Source: Bryum argenteum
Taxonomy: Eukaryota; Streptophyta; Bryopsida; Bryales; Bryaceae
NCBI GenBank assembly: GCA_037043015.1
Contig: CM073328.1
Span: 11,381,495-11,445,494 of the forward strand
Direction of reading: 5' to 3'
DNA: 64,000 nt
This document shows, piece after piece, positions 10,763 through 23,044 of the stretch; within the stretch, counting starts at the first letter, position 1; every line of letters starts with the position of its first letter. A program made the position numbers and the translations under genes. Under the pieces are notes generated by a model. It did not search any database. It saw nothing but the letters and a program-made list of their open reading frames with translations, and was not told where the DNA came from.

Positions 10763-12543
10763 CTACGTCTCTTTGATAGCACGGTCTCCATTCATATTTA
10801 GCAGCTTGATAAGCTGCTCTCTGATGGAGACTAAAGGGGTTCTTCGTGCAAGTTCGCCATCGCTCCTATAAGCAGACCGTAAGAAGACAACCTCCTCCTT
10901 CCCAGCTCGAGAAACATAAAAATACTCTGGGTGTCTCAGAAGAAGGTCCAGAGGTTTGTGAGAGAAGCTGAACTCGGTTTTCAACTCCGTGAGAATGCTG
11001 AGCAGAAGAGACTTGTGTATGGTCAGGTTGAGAAGCTCTTGCATCCCTGCAACTGCGTGTTTCTCGAACGGCATTTTTAGTGGCTCCAAGTCTCTGTAGT
11101 CTGCGTATGGTGATATGAACGGCGCTTCTCGGAATCTCGCTAACACTTTTCTGTGCCGCTTTGATAGGATGTAGCCTTTCGGTGTATACATCTCCATTTG
11201 ACTCATTGTTCCTGTTGTTGTGTGCATCCAGAAAACCGAGTTATAACAAGAGTCAATTAAAAACGCCGGTGAGTCCAGCAAAGTATTAATGAACCAACGA
11301 AGTTGTAAATATAACCCAATTTTGCAGATGTCCAACACTTCCCTACGAGCTAAAAGAAACAAGTGATGTTGAACGAGTGAGATATTCAGCAACATTCGAT
11401 CAATGCGAAGTCAATAAAGGTTCCAAAATCCGTTCATATGTTAACATCTGATTATTTCTACTGGGTTTTCAAAAAGAGGAAAATGACTGAAATATCTATC
11501 TGGAAGAATTAAGCAACATTGTATCAATGCAGACTGAAAAAGTTCCAGAATTACACTCAAAATGACATGATGTAAACATTGAAGAAGGCTATGACTATAT
11601 AAACCCACGAGAAATTTCTACACTAACAACAAACATATTCAAAGATAATAACCCCAATCCCATGATGAAAGTTGAAACTGCAAATGATGCTGAATACTCA
11701 AGTAGAACGTTCTACACAAAGACATCTTTATGTAACCCATACTGACTTCTGAAGAAGGCTATACCTATCTGCCCAAGATGGACAAGAGGGACATGACACC
11801 CATACTTGTGAATGAAACAACATTTTCAAGAATAAAGAGTTACAGCATTGTAACAGTAAGCATATCGATAGGTAGAGGAACACGAGCTCACCAGCTTTTC
11901 GTCGCCTTTCTTCAATCTCACCCAAGCTCACAGCCAATTCCGGATCCCATTCACCAAGACTCACCCACGGAGTACCATCCACCGTCCTGGAAACTTTGAA
12001 AAACTCCTCATTCCGCCCCAGAAAATCATCCAAATCATTCGGCAAACCCAAATCCACACCCAACAACTCGACTTTCCTCACCATAATCCTCCGTTTCCCC
12101 GCCAACATAAGAATCTTCCTCAAACTCCTCACTGGATCCTCCTCCCCATCCAGAGCCTCCTCTTGCAGATAAAGCTTTTGAGCTTCACCAGTAAGGCAAA
12201 GAAAACGAGATTGAATCACATTGAAAATAGCAGGATGGTCCAAAACGGTTTGTTGTTGGTGAGTGTCGAGGTCCTTGAGCTCCATCAAACCTCGAGGACG
12301 GTGACCGAGAAGGTGAAAGATCTGCTTGAGAAGCCGGAGGTTTTGGAGGTTTATGGATGTGGTGTCGAAGGATGGTTCGTTGTAGCGGATGATTTCGCGT
12401 ACTGTTCGGCCTTTGAAGCGATGGTTTGTTGTTGGTGGAGGTTGTGTGTATTCTCCGTCTGGCCATGCTTGTGTTCGGATTGCCAGTGTTGCTCGAGGGT
12501 GAAGGTTCAATATCCTCCTCCGAACTGCTGCTACTGCTGCCAT
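10763..12543 (-). CDS. PORR-domain organelle RNA-binding protein
   Basis: Two exons, 12,543-11,892 and 11,211-10,763, join in phase (GCT G|GA ACA) into 366 residues, close to the usual size for single-domain PORR proteins. The family (formerly DUF860; maize WTF1 is a member) binds chloroplast or mitochondrial group II introns and promotes their splicing. The N-terminus is Ala/Arg-rich (MAAVAAVRRRILNLHPRA), fitting an organelle transit peptide. Family blocks in order: LGHRPRGLMELKDLD, HPAIFNV, KLYLQEEALDGEED, FFKVSRTVDGTPWVSLGEWD, then in exon 2 ISPYADYRDLEPL, EKHAVAGMQELLNLT and LLRHPEYFYVS. The intron is 680 bp with GTGAGC and CAG ends. It is followed by decayed copies of exon 2 and preceded by telobox repeats. 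Which organelle it enters cannot be read here. Confidence 0.9.
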
Positions 12544-12715
12544 TGCTTCTAGAATCTTAAACCTGCAACCCCAGCAGTAAGAGAGAGATCAGAATGACAA
12601 AATCATGGCCAGTGTTAACTAGAAATGGAATCGTCTCACTCTTCGGCTTTTAGAGGTGCTCTGTTTTGTTTGCAGTTACCCTGAGATAAGATTTCCAAAT
12701 CGCAAATTCTGTTTT
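12544..12715 (-). promoter_or_regulatory. 5' flank of the PORR gene
   Basis: Immediate upstream region, probably the leader and core promoter. No clear TATA box was identified. Confidence 0.35.
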
Positions 12716-13545
12716 CATAATACGATTACATTAGGAGAGAATTGCACTTCCACTAAACCCTGAATCCTGGCTTCTATAGATTTCAAGACTACAATTCCCC
12801 TTTCATCTCGCAGCTTCAAATAAAATAAAAACATACTCCGGCTTCCCAACATACCTTTCAATTGTGATCGAAGTGTCTGTGCTGATTAGAGCACAAGTAA
12901 GAATTGCTCTGTACTGTTTAATCAAACCAGGTCTTTTAAGCGCAAATCCTTCAATTACATTGAGTGTGCACAATTCCGCTAAACCCTAAACCCTCGTGAC
13001 TCTGATTCTCCTATCATATTCCCATCTCGTTTTTGCGCCAAACCCTAAAACGAGTACTCCAGATAAAGAAAAGAACTACCTATGATAGTGCAACTTGGAA
13101 TATGCTAACCTGCTTAATGTATTGTTCTAGTCTCCCATTTCAGAGCAAGAGTGACTATTCTGTTTGCGAAACTATACCCAGGTCTGCAAAAAGGAAACTA
13201 CGTCCTTATAGTAGAATTACATTGAATATGCATATTGTTCATCCACTAAACCCTAAACCCTTCTGCAAATTCTGTGACTCTGATTCTCCTATCAAATTCC
13301 AATCTAGTTTTGCGCCAAACCCCAAAACGAGTACTCCAGATAAAAAAACGAACTACCTATGATAGTGCAACTAAAATTTGCTAACCTGCTTCATGTATTG
13401 TTCTATTCTCCCATTTCAGAGCAAGAGTGACTATTCTGTTTGCGAAACCGTACCCTGGCCAATGCAAACTACGTCCTTATGATAGAATTACATTGATAGT
13501 GCCTATCGTTCATCCACTAAACCCTAAACCCTTCTGCGATTACGG
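12716..13545. repeat. tandem array of about 265-bp telobox-bearing units
   Basis: Units carry GATTCTCCTATCA, GCGCCAAACCC, ACGAGTACTCCAGATAAA, CAGAGCAAGAGTGACTATTC and ACTAAACCCTAAACCC in the same order. Clear copies begin near 12,953, 13,214 and 13,483, and an older one near 12,724. The CTAAACCCTAAACCC core is the plant telobox, known from promoters of ribosomal and organelle-biogenesis genes and bound by TRB and Polycomb-recruiting factors. The array lies directly upstream of the PORR gene, so it may act on that gene. This role is inference. Confidence 0.75.
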
Positions 13546-13969
13546 ATCTTAATCTTTCATTCATGTTGCGGTTGCAATTAAGGTCAAATCAACCTTCTTG
13601 TGATGTAATTGCGATGCAATCAAGCGAGAGAATGTCGCAATCTATGAAACTGTTTGATGATTGAATTTGCTTACTTGCTCTGGATAGAATTTCATCAATC
13701 AATCAATGTTGCGCTTCCACCGAACCCTACTGCAATCCGTCTTCGGCACCGTCTGTCTGAGGAGGAGATTCAACAACACAAACCCGTGTGAATTATGCAT
13801 TGGGCTCACTAGAATCACATGTTAGTTTCTCATACGCTACAATCAAAACAAAGTTCAAAAGTGATATGTCTTGGTACCAGTATCACCAACTGAAGATTGA
13901 GGATGGCCATGCCTCATACTTTGTCTGGTTCATCTAAGGCTGAGAGTACCTATTTTCAACCAAGTCTAT

Positions 13970-14210
13970 AATTAACTTCTAAAGGAGAAGCTCTAGAGTG
14001 ACATCTCCAAGACGGCCATATCAAATCAGTGAATAAAAATCTTCTGAATTTTATAATGGAAAACCCAACCGGAGGATTTCGTTTATAAATGTCTAATTAG
14101 TCTACCGGCTAATTTTTATCAGATTTCATCGTACTGATATTGAGTTATATTCCGTCAAAGTTTTAGTTTTCGCAAAAACAGCATGTCTTTTTTAGGGGTT
14201 AACTTATAGT
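13970..14210. repeat. dispersed repeat, copy 2
   Basis: Diverged copy of 8,380-8,670. It ends TTTTTTAGGGGTTAA, a typical end of the TTAA elements in this window. Confidence 0.5.
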
Positions 14211-14690
14211 GATGCCAACATATGTTGATTGTAGCATGTATTCGAAGGTGACTTTCTCAATAAGGGTGCAAATTTAATGTGGCAGATTCTAGTGAAGTTA
14301 GCCTTGTGAGCAACTTGTGTGCGTGGGTAAAGTAGGGGAAACATCATCTTTTAACTCTTTTGAAATTGTTCACCAATTTTTTGAAGTTGGATTCGTAAAA
14401 AATGCACCCTAGAATGTTCACTAGGAATACACTGAAAATCAAACTTGAAACCTACCTCTTAGGTAGTTGAGTCTAGTGGTCATTTCTTGTCTTGTGGTTT
14501 TTTCACCATGTCATGTTAATGATAGTTATTACCTTTGTAGGAAAGTATGTTTTCTTGTATTAAGTTTATGTGTTTAAAAGTCTCTATAATAAGTTGGCAT
14601 TGGAATGTTCCTTGATTGTTAGTTATACGCCATTAGGTATATTAGTAACAGGTGATGGATTCAAGTAGTCCTATACCACTGTTTGTATGC
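14211..14690. other. spacer, no gene seen
   Basis: AT-rich. Part of it (14,265-14,340) weakly resembles 16,330-16,400. Confidence 0.4.
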
Positions 14691-14691
14691 C

Positions 14692-14756
14692 GTTGTGGGC
14701 ATATGATCAAGGGTAGGTTGAACGGACACTATATTCACGCCAACTTGTAGGGCCTT
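14692..14756. repeat. dispersed short repeat, copy (GGGTAGGTTGAACGGACAC)
   Basis: The core GGGTAGGTYRAACGGACACT then ATTCACGCCAAC recurs, on either strand and with drift, near 21,640, 23,945, 24,510, 27,115, 34,025 and 54,160. Confidence 0.5.
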
Positions 14757-14891
14757 GTGTTTTTCTTCTTCTTGATGGTTCAACCTTGAATGGAAGAGCC
14801 AACTTATAATTGACCGTGTGTTGAATATTAACAATTGTGAAGATGTTTACCGTATATTATTGTTGCAAATCATCCTTCATATCATCTCACA

Positions 14892-15756
14892 TACTCCCTC
14901 TGTCTCTGAAAAGCACCATGATTTGGTACAAACACCCCTCTCACAATAATACCAAGATTTCATAGTAATAAGCAATATAGGCCATCCAAACCCATGTTCA
15001 ACAATATCAATGAGTAATCTAGACCATCCAAACCTATATCCAACAATATCAATGAGTACTCAAGACCATCCAAACCTACATTCAACAATATCAATGAGTA
15101 ATCTAGACCATCCAAACCCATGTCCAACAATATCAATGAGTAATCTAGACCATCCAAATTCATATACAACAATATCAATAAGTAACTTAGACCATCCAAA
15201 CCCATATCCAACTATATCCATGAGTAATCTAGATCATCCAAACACATATCTAATTATATCAACGAGTAATCTAGACCATCCAAACCCACATACAACAATA
15301 TCAATGAGTAATCTAAACTATTTAAACCCATATCCAACCACATCAATGAGTAATCTAGACCATCCAAACCCATGTTCAACAATTTCAATGAGTAATCTAG
15401 ACGATCCAAATCCATATATAACAACATCAATGAGTAATCTAGACCATCCAAACCCATATCCAACAACATCAATGAGCAATCTAGACCATCCAAACTCATA
15501 TCCAACAATATCAGTTAGTAATCTAAACCATCCAAACCCAAATATTCAACAATATCAATCAGTAATCTAAACCTTCCAAACCCATATCCAACAACATCAA
15601 TGAGTAATCTAAACAATCCAAACCCATATTCAACTATATCAATGAGGATTCTAAACCATCCAAACCCATATCCAACTATATCAATGAGTAATCCACACCA
15701 TCATAAACATCAACCATTTTCAGCAAATCATGGTGTTTTTTGAGACAGGAAAAGTA
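14892..15756. mobile_element. Stowaway-like (Tc1/mariner) MITE holding a minisatellite
   Basis: TA then CTCCCTCTGTCTCTGAAAA at 14,892 and, at the other end, TTTTGAGACAGGAAAAG then TA (to 15,756) are inverted. Inner bases CACCATGATTTG and CAAATCATGGTG extend the match to about 32 bases. CTCCCTCYGTYYC with a TA target is the signature of plant Stowaway elements. The interior is not ordinary MITE sequence but the tandem array listed next. Confidence 0.75.
14955..15700. repeat. 42-bp minisatellite, about 17 copies
   Basis: The unit is AATGAGTAATCTAGACCATC followed by CAAACCCATATCCAACAATATC. Because 42 is a multiple of three, the array is open for 186 codons on the plus strand (14-residue repeat MSNLDHPNPYPTIS) and for about 84 codons twice on the minus strand. 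I take these frames as a by-product of the period, not genes. Confidence 0.9.
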
Positions 15757-16329
15757 CAAAAGTTCTAAACGGGTTATAACCTAGTTCAAAAAAGCTATTA
15801 TCCGCATCCACCAAATCTACACATATTTCCATCATTCATTCATATTCACATTCTTTTTCGCCAAACAAAAATAGAAGTTATATTTTATTGATTTTCCGCC
15901 GACTTCGCCATATATGTACAATAGAATTTGTACTAAAAGTTTCATTGTTGCTTCACTTTTATCATGTCTTTGATTCTCTCACAATTTGATCTCCAAAACA
16001 AAAGCATTGGTTCTCAGCCAACAATTGAAGAATGTCTTTCAACCTTTTCCTCATTTTTGGAGACAAGAAACAAAACACGATAAAAGTGATAAAAAAACAA
16101 ATTCAGTTTTGGACGTTTGTTAGTTGTTTTTTTTTTTACAAATTGTTGTGCATGTGTCGATTGTTAGAATCATTGGGTGGTAAGAAAATGGGCAAGACTT
16201 GTCTTTAACATTGTTTTGGTTCAGAAAAATAATTGCAACTCATTGCATTGACTTTGGCTAGATTTTACAAGGGATGGAAACATGTTGATTGCTAGGAGTG
16301 ACCCTATTCACGAATACACCGGTAACTTG
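15757..16329. other. spacer, no gene seen
   Basis: No recognisable feature. Confidence 0.5.
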
Positions 16330-16339
16330 CGCAATAATG

Positions 16340-16950
16340 GCTCACATTTTAGCATGACAAATTTGTAGTGAAGTTAGCTAAGTCAGTAATTTGTGCATGG
16401 TCAGTTACCCCAAATGTTGAAAAGAGTCGTGTGGTGGTCGATTTGACTTTGGTTAGGCTCTTAGTTACTAAATATAGAATTTGACACTTTTTGTATAGTT
16501 TTTCCCTACCTTTCCGAAAAGTCATTCTAGGCTTCAAAATTCCTCATAGGAGATATTTACGGTCAAAGTTTGAAAACAGTATTTGGAATGTGCCCAAACT
16601 GCAGTATATGCTCATTTGCCCTAAAAATCAGCCCAAAATCAACTAGATCACAATAACTTCAAGATTTCATTAAAAATTGAGATTTTTTTTCTTTTTTTTC
16701 TTTTTTTTTTTTGGTTCATGTAAAAGGGTAGCAAGGCATGATCTCACTGTCCGACTTTTCAATCCAATTATTTTTCACATGCCTTTATTATTGTCTAAGA
16801 CCGGCACTTTGTATCTAAAATTCAACATACCTTCATGTAAAAAATCAAGCATTTCTATAAGTGGCATAGGTCCAATAAGGATAAAAACTTCCATAGACAT
16901 AGAACGCACCAAACCTAGTTGTTCTTTCATTTTCATTTACATGAAAGTAT
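16340..16950. repeat. dispersed repeat R, copy 1 (internal poly-T)
   Basis: It shares in order, inverted, with 22,845-23,265 and in part with 60,040-60,440: a CTTTCCGAAAAG block, TACGGTCAAAGTTTGAAAAC, CAAACTG..ATGCTCATTT, a long homopolymer tract, CATGATCT and CATGAAGGTAT-type blocks. The family is unknown; the homopolymer always lies at the same inner place. Confidence 0.55.
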
Positions 16951-17635
16951 TGAATACAACATTCAACCTAGAACCTCAAAAAAAACACAAACAAAAATAT
17001 AAATGTGTTCAAGACCCCCACATGCAAAGCGTGCGCATATTTGTTTGCAACAATCAAGCATCTCCCTCATAATTGACAATGGACAAATTCAACGCACTCA
17101 ATATTTTCATGTAAACCAAACCCAAGGCTCATTTTTTTTACCCAAGAGAGTGAGATCCCCCACTTTAACAGTTTCTCAAAAAGTCAAAAAAATAAATAAT
17201 GGGTTCCATGATTTTGGGTTGTGGATATGCTCACAACAAGAGTATGTGGGCATACACCACCACCCTCGATCTTTGCATGACTTCGCGATAGCCATAGCCA
17301 TGGAACGTAATAATCACATGCATAGTACTACTAAGGACGAGGACGAGGAGCATTGGAATTTTGCTTCGTTGCAAAGGCACGAAAGCGGAAAATAATGGTC
17401 GTAACCGTTCTATCATTGACGACGGGATTCTGGTTCTAGTTTGTCACTTGTAGCATAGGTTGTTGTTTTTGTAAAAAATAGCTTTGTGTGCAACAGTATT
17501 ATTGTTCCCAGCCACCAACCTCGCTCACTTTCCCCATACAATTTGCTGATCTGGATCACGTCAAGGTCATGCCCATGGTTGTACACTCTCTTTTCTGGAT
17601 GTTTCTCTTAGTGAAACTAGTAAGGTCCCCGTCGT
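16951..17635. other. spacer, no gene seen
   Basis: Two plus-strand frames of 130 codons overlap here, but they are low in coding character. Nothing is recognised. Confidence 0.4.
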
Positions 17636-17639
17636 CTCG

Positions 17640-18104
17640 ATGGGAAAGCTCTTTATATGGTACTTAAAAATATAAATAAATAAATAAATAATTTTTTTTT
17701 TTAAAAATCTTGTGTCTACCATTTCTTAAAACAATATTATGTTTATTATGTTTATATATGCCTGATATTTTTTAATTTTTTGAAATTTTTATATGATTTT
17801 ACATAATCCAAAAATCATAAAAGAAAGTAGGTAGGTAGGTTGGTAAGTTTGTAGGTTGGTAGGTTTGTATATTGGTTGGTTGGTAGGTTGGTACGTTGGT
17901 GGGTAGAAAGGATCGCCAAACGGACCCGGTTTTGTTATATATACACTAGCAATGTACCCGTCCTGCCGACAGGGGAGCTCTTTATATGGTACTTTTATAG
18001 AGTTATCATGTGTCTACCATTTCCTCATATTATGTTTATCATTTTTATATATGTCCATGTTTAATTATTACTGTTTGGTTTGGTTTGTTTTTCTTCTTTT
18101 TTTT

Positions 18105-18142
<38 letters not shown>

Positions 18143-18235
18143 TAATTCAAAAAACATAAAAGAAGGTAGGTAGGTAGGTTGATTGGTAAGTTTGTAGGTT
18201 GGTACGTTGGTGGGTAGGAAGGATCGATGTACTGT
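17640..18235. repeat. tandem duplication of about 320 bp
   Basis: GCTCTTTATATGGTACTT, TGTCTACCATTTC, TATTATGTTTAT, a T tract, ACATAATYCAAAAA and GTAGGTAGGTAGGTTG occur in the same order at 17,650-17,900 and 17,981-18,215. Between them is CACTAGCAATGTACCCGTCC, a motif resembling the 'ACTAG..TACCCGTG' sequence spread through many plant genomes. Confidence 0.7.
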
Positions 18236-18319
18236 ATTTTATTATAAAAGGAGGTAGATGTGTCACGTTCTATTGTAAATGTTCTACGTAGCGACATTAT
18301 TGGAATGAATTTGCAAGGG

Positions 18320-18334
18320 ATTAATAATTAATTA

Positions 18335-18388
<54 letters not shown>

Positions 18389-18392
18389 AAAA
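18320..18392. repeat. (TAA)n microsatellite
   Basis: ATTA repeats, then about 15 AAT units. Confidence 0.9.
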
Positions 18393-19115
18393 CATTTAGG
18401 CTTGTATATTGTTGGCATGAATTAGTTTATATTTGACACAATCTTCATGATGCAACATTAATGTGTACTAGTCCTTTGTACTCACTGTATACCATGTCAA
18501 TATTGTTGAGAGCCCAAGGATGTGAGCCGAAGCAATACTAACCCCGTATGCTTCAAAAGGAGAGCGCAACCCCGCATTAACTAGACTTAACGCTTGCATT
18601 GTTATTGGTACTTTCTTGATTTGTAAGAGCTAAGATCCTAAAAAGGGGTTGACGGTTGAAGATTGCAAACAATCTATATGGTTCTCGAAATGGATGATTG
18701 AAAGACTATAAGTATGGTTGTAAGTACTTGTAATGATTACAATCACTTGTACACTTGAACACTCATTATAAGATCATGTGCGCCTATTTTGAACCTTCAA
18801 TGCACATTTACACTATCAAGCTCTCTCATCTAATCATGAAACTTACACAATTGTAAGAAGGTAGTTTTACGAACATACTCATAGTTTGTGAGTGCATTTA
18901 GATGCCTATCATTTGCTTTGGTTCCAAGAGTGGATACGTCATGTGTATTAACCTCATAGTCATCTATAGAAGAAATTATCCATTGAAAAACGTCATGTAA
19001 TTTAGTGATTCTATTGTTGAAATTGATTTTATTCCTATGTAAAACTTCTGAAATCAACTCGAAATAGGCTGCCAAACTCAAATCTTCATATCTAGCTATA
19101 ACTTGATACTATATA
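18393..19115. other. spacer, no gene seen
   Basis: No recognisable feature; short frames only. Confidence 0.45.
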
Positions 19116-19116
19116 C

Positions 19117-19423
19117 TCTACACAAGAGTTGTTGATTAGTGCTATTAACGTTAATTGCAAACTATAACACTGAATGTCACACGTCACCATAGTGTTATAG
19201 TACCAATCGTCAAACCATAAAACTAAATGTGAGAGCATGCAAAATTTCTTGCAAGTGAAAGAGTTTATTGAAAGTGGTGCAATTGATTGCTTGGCTTGAA
19301 GAAAAGACAAGGGACATTGATTGCACTCATGACCCAAAGTGGACACTAACCTCAAGAGACTTGAGAAATATTGTTATTTACTGAAAGTTACCCAGTACAC
19401 CAATTAACAACTCTTGTGTAGTG
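19117..19423. mobile_element. MITE, family A copy 2
   Basis: Ends CTACACAAGAGTTGTTGATT and AATTAACAACTCTTGTGTAG are inverted. The interior shares AATGTCACACGTCAC, AAATGTGAGAGCATGC and CACTAACCTC blocks with the other two copies. Confidence 0.75.
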
Positions 19424-19426
19424 GAA

Positions 19427-19547
19427 AAAGTGTGGTATCTCCACCAAGCTTTTCAATAGTACTTTCACCAAGGGTGTCTAATTTCACCGAGATTGATCAA
19501 AATCTCGGTGGAGAGCTTGGTGAAAATTCCACACTTCTTCACTAAGG
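19427..19547. repeat. hairpin, MITE-like
   Basis: AGTGTGGTATCTCCACCAAGC and GCTTGGTGAAAATTCCACACT pair, with an inner stem CACCGAGAT/ATCTCGGTG. It directly abuts the family A element. Confidence 0.6.
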
Positions 19548-20672
19548 ACAACCAAAATTTGCACATGAGGTACTAACATCATGAATGTCTTCCTTCACCG
19601 AGGAATGGTGTTGCGGCAAATCTTTACGAATTCAAATGAACTTGTTACTAGTACTATATCATAAATTCCAAATTGGAAAATGTACATGTGATTCTAGAAG
19701 AGTGCAAAAAAACTTAGATTTTGATGTGAATCAATTTTTGTTCCATCAAATATTTTGTTATTTTTTTTCTCTTTCTAGTGTAGATCTTTGTTAACTCATT
19801 TCAAGAATAGCTGTTGTTGTTAGCTAAGGTGCGATGCATAGCATGCCTAGCGTACCTTGCAATGTGAAGGAGTGATACGAGCGTTTCTCGGGGGCAAGGG
19901 TGGGGGAGGGGTAAATAGCCCCCTAAATTTGTAGTGTTTAGACTTAAAATGTCAAGGAATAGTCTTCTACAGTACTTTGGGATCCCAAGCCCCATTTTAG
20001 AATTCAAATTTATCAGAAACGGTCGTCAAGGGGTCCAAATTTTAAAAAATTCCATGGATTCTGAAGGAAAAATCCCATTGGCTGATGGGGCTACGAGTAA
20101 CGCGGGTAGCACTCATTCAAGGATGCCCGTGAAGGAGGAAGTGCAATGGAAGAATCGCATACGAACAACTTGTCAGTCAGCTTCATGTTGATGGTTTTAT
20201 TTGATTCTTCGGTGGTCGCGCACGGTCGTTGTCCGTACGTGGAGCTTGATTGCCCCAAGTTACTTGCGCATTGTAACATACATTTTCGTCATCATGCTCG
20301 TCCAGGTGGTGCTCGTCATCGCGCAAATACCAAAGGATAAGGGGCGCCAGCACTTGCTCCACCATCTTCTGTAGACCAAATATCATCCATCGAGCGATGG
20401 GTCATAAGAATCCATTGGTCAAACATTCTTTCCTTGTATCGATTTTATCACATATTGGAAAGATATGAGATCGAGTTTATAAAAAATAAGGGCTGCTTCA
20501 CACTATGGTCGTCCAAGTCGAGAGGTTGTGGGATTGAGAGTGCAAACTTTGTTGAGAGTCCAAAGGAATTTACTGAAAATAGCGAGTAAAACATAGTTTC
20601 GGGTGTTGACAAACTCATAGATTTGAGCTATTGTCAGTGTAGTGTCTAATCTTTATCATGGTAATCGTAAAC
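19548..20672. other. spacer, no gene seen
   Basis: Overlapping short frames at 19,930-20,390 on both strands show no recognisable domain. Confidence 0.4.
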
Positions 20673-21272
20673 TTAACCCCTAACTTTCCTTGAAGCCCGA
20701 AATGGGTTTTTGCAATTCCGGGCAGCCTAAATGAAGGGGTTAGAAGTAATATTTTTGACTAAGAATTTTATCAGGTCCTCTTTATACTGCAAAGTGTATG
20801 TGGTAAAATTTGCAAAGTCAAATTCCAATTTTTGAGTCTTCTAGGACGATCCTTGGGTTGCGAGCCAAGATGGGGCAGCTCAAAAAAGTAACTTTTTTGA
20901 AATTTTTTTTTTTGGGTTTTGCGAAGATTGGTTTAAAATTATTTTGGAGGCTGCCCTTGTAAAAGTGGTAAACTTTTTGACTTGAGTCACTTTGAAATTT
21001 GAGTAGTGATTTAGTAATGATCATGTTTCAAAAAAAAAAAAAAATCAAAAAAGTTACTTTTTTGAGCTGCCCCATCTTGGCTCGCAACCCAAGGATCGTC
21101 CTAGAAGACTCAAAAATTGGAATTTGACTTTGCAAATTTTACCACATACACTTTGCAGTATAAGGAGGATCCAATAAAATTCTTAGTCAAAAATATTACT
21201 TCTAACCCCTTCATCTAGGCTGCCCGGAATTGCAAAAACCCATTTCGGGCTTCAAGGAAAGTTAGGGGTTAA
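20673..21272. mobile_element. piggyBac-like long-TIR MITE, TTAA flanked
   Basis: TTAA flanks both ends (20,673-20,676 and 21,269-21,272). The arms, starting CCCCTAACTTTCCTTGAAGC, are inverted copies about 225 bases long and nearly identical, with a loop of about 140 bases. It has no coding capacity. The TTAA target and CCC ends are the piggyBac signature; an intact transposase of that family lies at 37.5-40.0 kb. That the transposase moves this element is inference. Confidence 0.75.
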
Positions 21273-21636
21273 CTCAGGGGGACAAAAGCCGATGGTTAGG
21301 TGGATGCCCCATTGTTTGGGGTGTTGCTCTGAATCCGGTAGATCATCCTCATGGAGGAGGTGAAGGGATGCACAAAAGATTTTCTTATGAAAAGAAATCG
21401 TCGGCCTCTCGACCATGGTGACGGGTCTTGCGAAATGTAGGACCCAAGCTTCCTCTGGAGTGGTCAAAAAGTGTTGCCATGTTAGCATTATGAAGGTCCA
21501 CGTCCTCTAGTCTGAAGGGTGGAGAGGCCAAAACCATGGTTTATTGCAATTTTATTGCAATTTTATTGGTGGAAATCAGCGGCCTCTTGACCTTCGACCA
21601 TAGCGTCAAGCAACCCTAAGAACACCAAAAAAAAGA

Positions 21637-21850
21637 TCGAGGTTGGCGTGCATAGAGTGTCTGTTTGACCTACTCTTGAAGATATTTCCCGAGGTCATGA
21701 TACCAAAAGTAAGACTACTAACACCTCTCAAAGTGAACACCGTGCTCATTCGTACTAAGCCTCAAATATAATTGACATGTTATTTCCCCAAAGTACTCAT
21801 ACAACGAGGTTCAAGAACCCCCATCATAGTTGGGTGGTCTATGGTGGTAA
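21637..21850. repeat. dispersed repeat, copy near 21.7 kb
   Basis: GGTTGGCGTGCATAGAGTGT, GAGGTCATGATACC, CTACTAACACCTCTC and GAACAC blocks recur in order at 27,108-27,320, with the short core seen at other sites. Confidence 0.5.
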
Positions 21851-22844
21851 GCACCATGCCGATCAAACCCACCATCTCTTTATTGGAGTCATGAGCCTCA
21901 ATCACCAAGCCAAGGCTTGTATTGCCTTCAAGTTCATCACATCATATTATCTTTGCATATATAATAACACATCACAATTCCCACACGGTAAATTCATAAA
22001 ATAGCGTCGTTGAAATCCAATCAAGACTACAAACCATCCCACTTAGAAGGTACATTTTACGTGTCACTTGCAAAATCTAGTCTCCAACTATGTTCGATGA
22101 CACCCTACGATTCCAACTTCCAACCCAATAGAAATTTATTTACCCAATTAAACAAGATCCCCAACAACCTTTTCACTTGTGTTTAAAAATATTCAATTGA
22201 ATACTCAAAATTTGGGTCCAATTTTCTTCCACCTAAGTTTGAATTGCCTTACATAGGGTTTGAATTCCTCAAAATTCTTCACTTTGAACATACATTCAAC
22301 TCAAAGATCTTGAAATTCCCCACTCAAGCACTCTTTGATTCCCTCACTTGGACTTGGACTTTGAATTCCAAGTCTTGAGCAGACTTCAAAGGCCGTACTT
22401 GAGCAGACTTGGCCATGAGCCTATTATTATTATTTTTTGAAGGGACAAAAGAAAAAACAAACAATATGGTCCCCACTCCCGTGCTTAGTCAAATAATTGC
22501 ACAAAGTAAAGGGTCACATGGGAAAACCCTAATAACTTGATCTTGTCAATATATGATCTAAAAGTCATTCCATGGGGGCCACAAATGGACATTGAGAGGA
22601 ATGTGTAGCTAGCTTTAAGGAGACAAGTGGAATAGTGCTCATTTGGATATTGCAACAATTGGAATTATTGCATTCTTTCTTACGAAGTTGATTTTTAGGC
22701 GATGTTGGAGGTGACTTTTGAAAATGTTGGGTATTTTTTCTTGGTAAAATTTTACAAAGTTGTAATACACCGAAGTAATTTAGGGGTTAATACAAAAATC
22801 AAAAGGGTGTACCAAACCATAAATGTTTTTTGGTGGATAGTTGG
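21851..22844. other. spacer, no gene seen
   Basis: AT-rich with no recognisable coding content. Confidence 0.45.
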
Positions 22845-22994
22845 CTAGAAGTTAGAAGTTGAGTACACCTATTTGCAAGCAATCACCTATGCTTGAATAT
22901 TCACATGAAGGTATACAAAGGTCAATTTTCAATTCTAAAAAAGGCATATGAAACATTATCCGAAATGTAAGATCATGCCATAGTACTTCATCTA

Positions 22995-23044
<50 letters not shown>

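Noticed and set aside
12163-12552. A 129-codon plus-strand frame and overlapping minus frame at the PORR locus
   Set aside because: Both are shadows of PORR exon 1, whose own frame has the family motifs and splice sites.
15010-15570. A 186-codon repeat protein gene
   Set aside because: The frame follows from a 42-bp unit being divisible by three; equally long frames exist on the other strand, and the array lies inside a Stowaway-like element.
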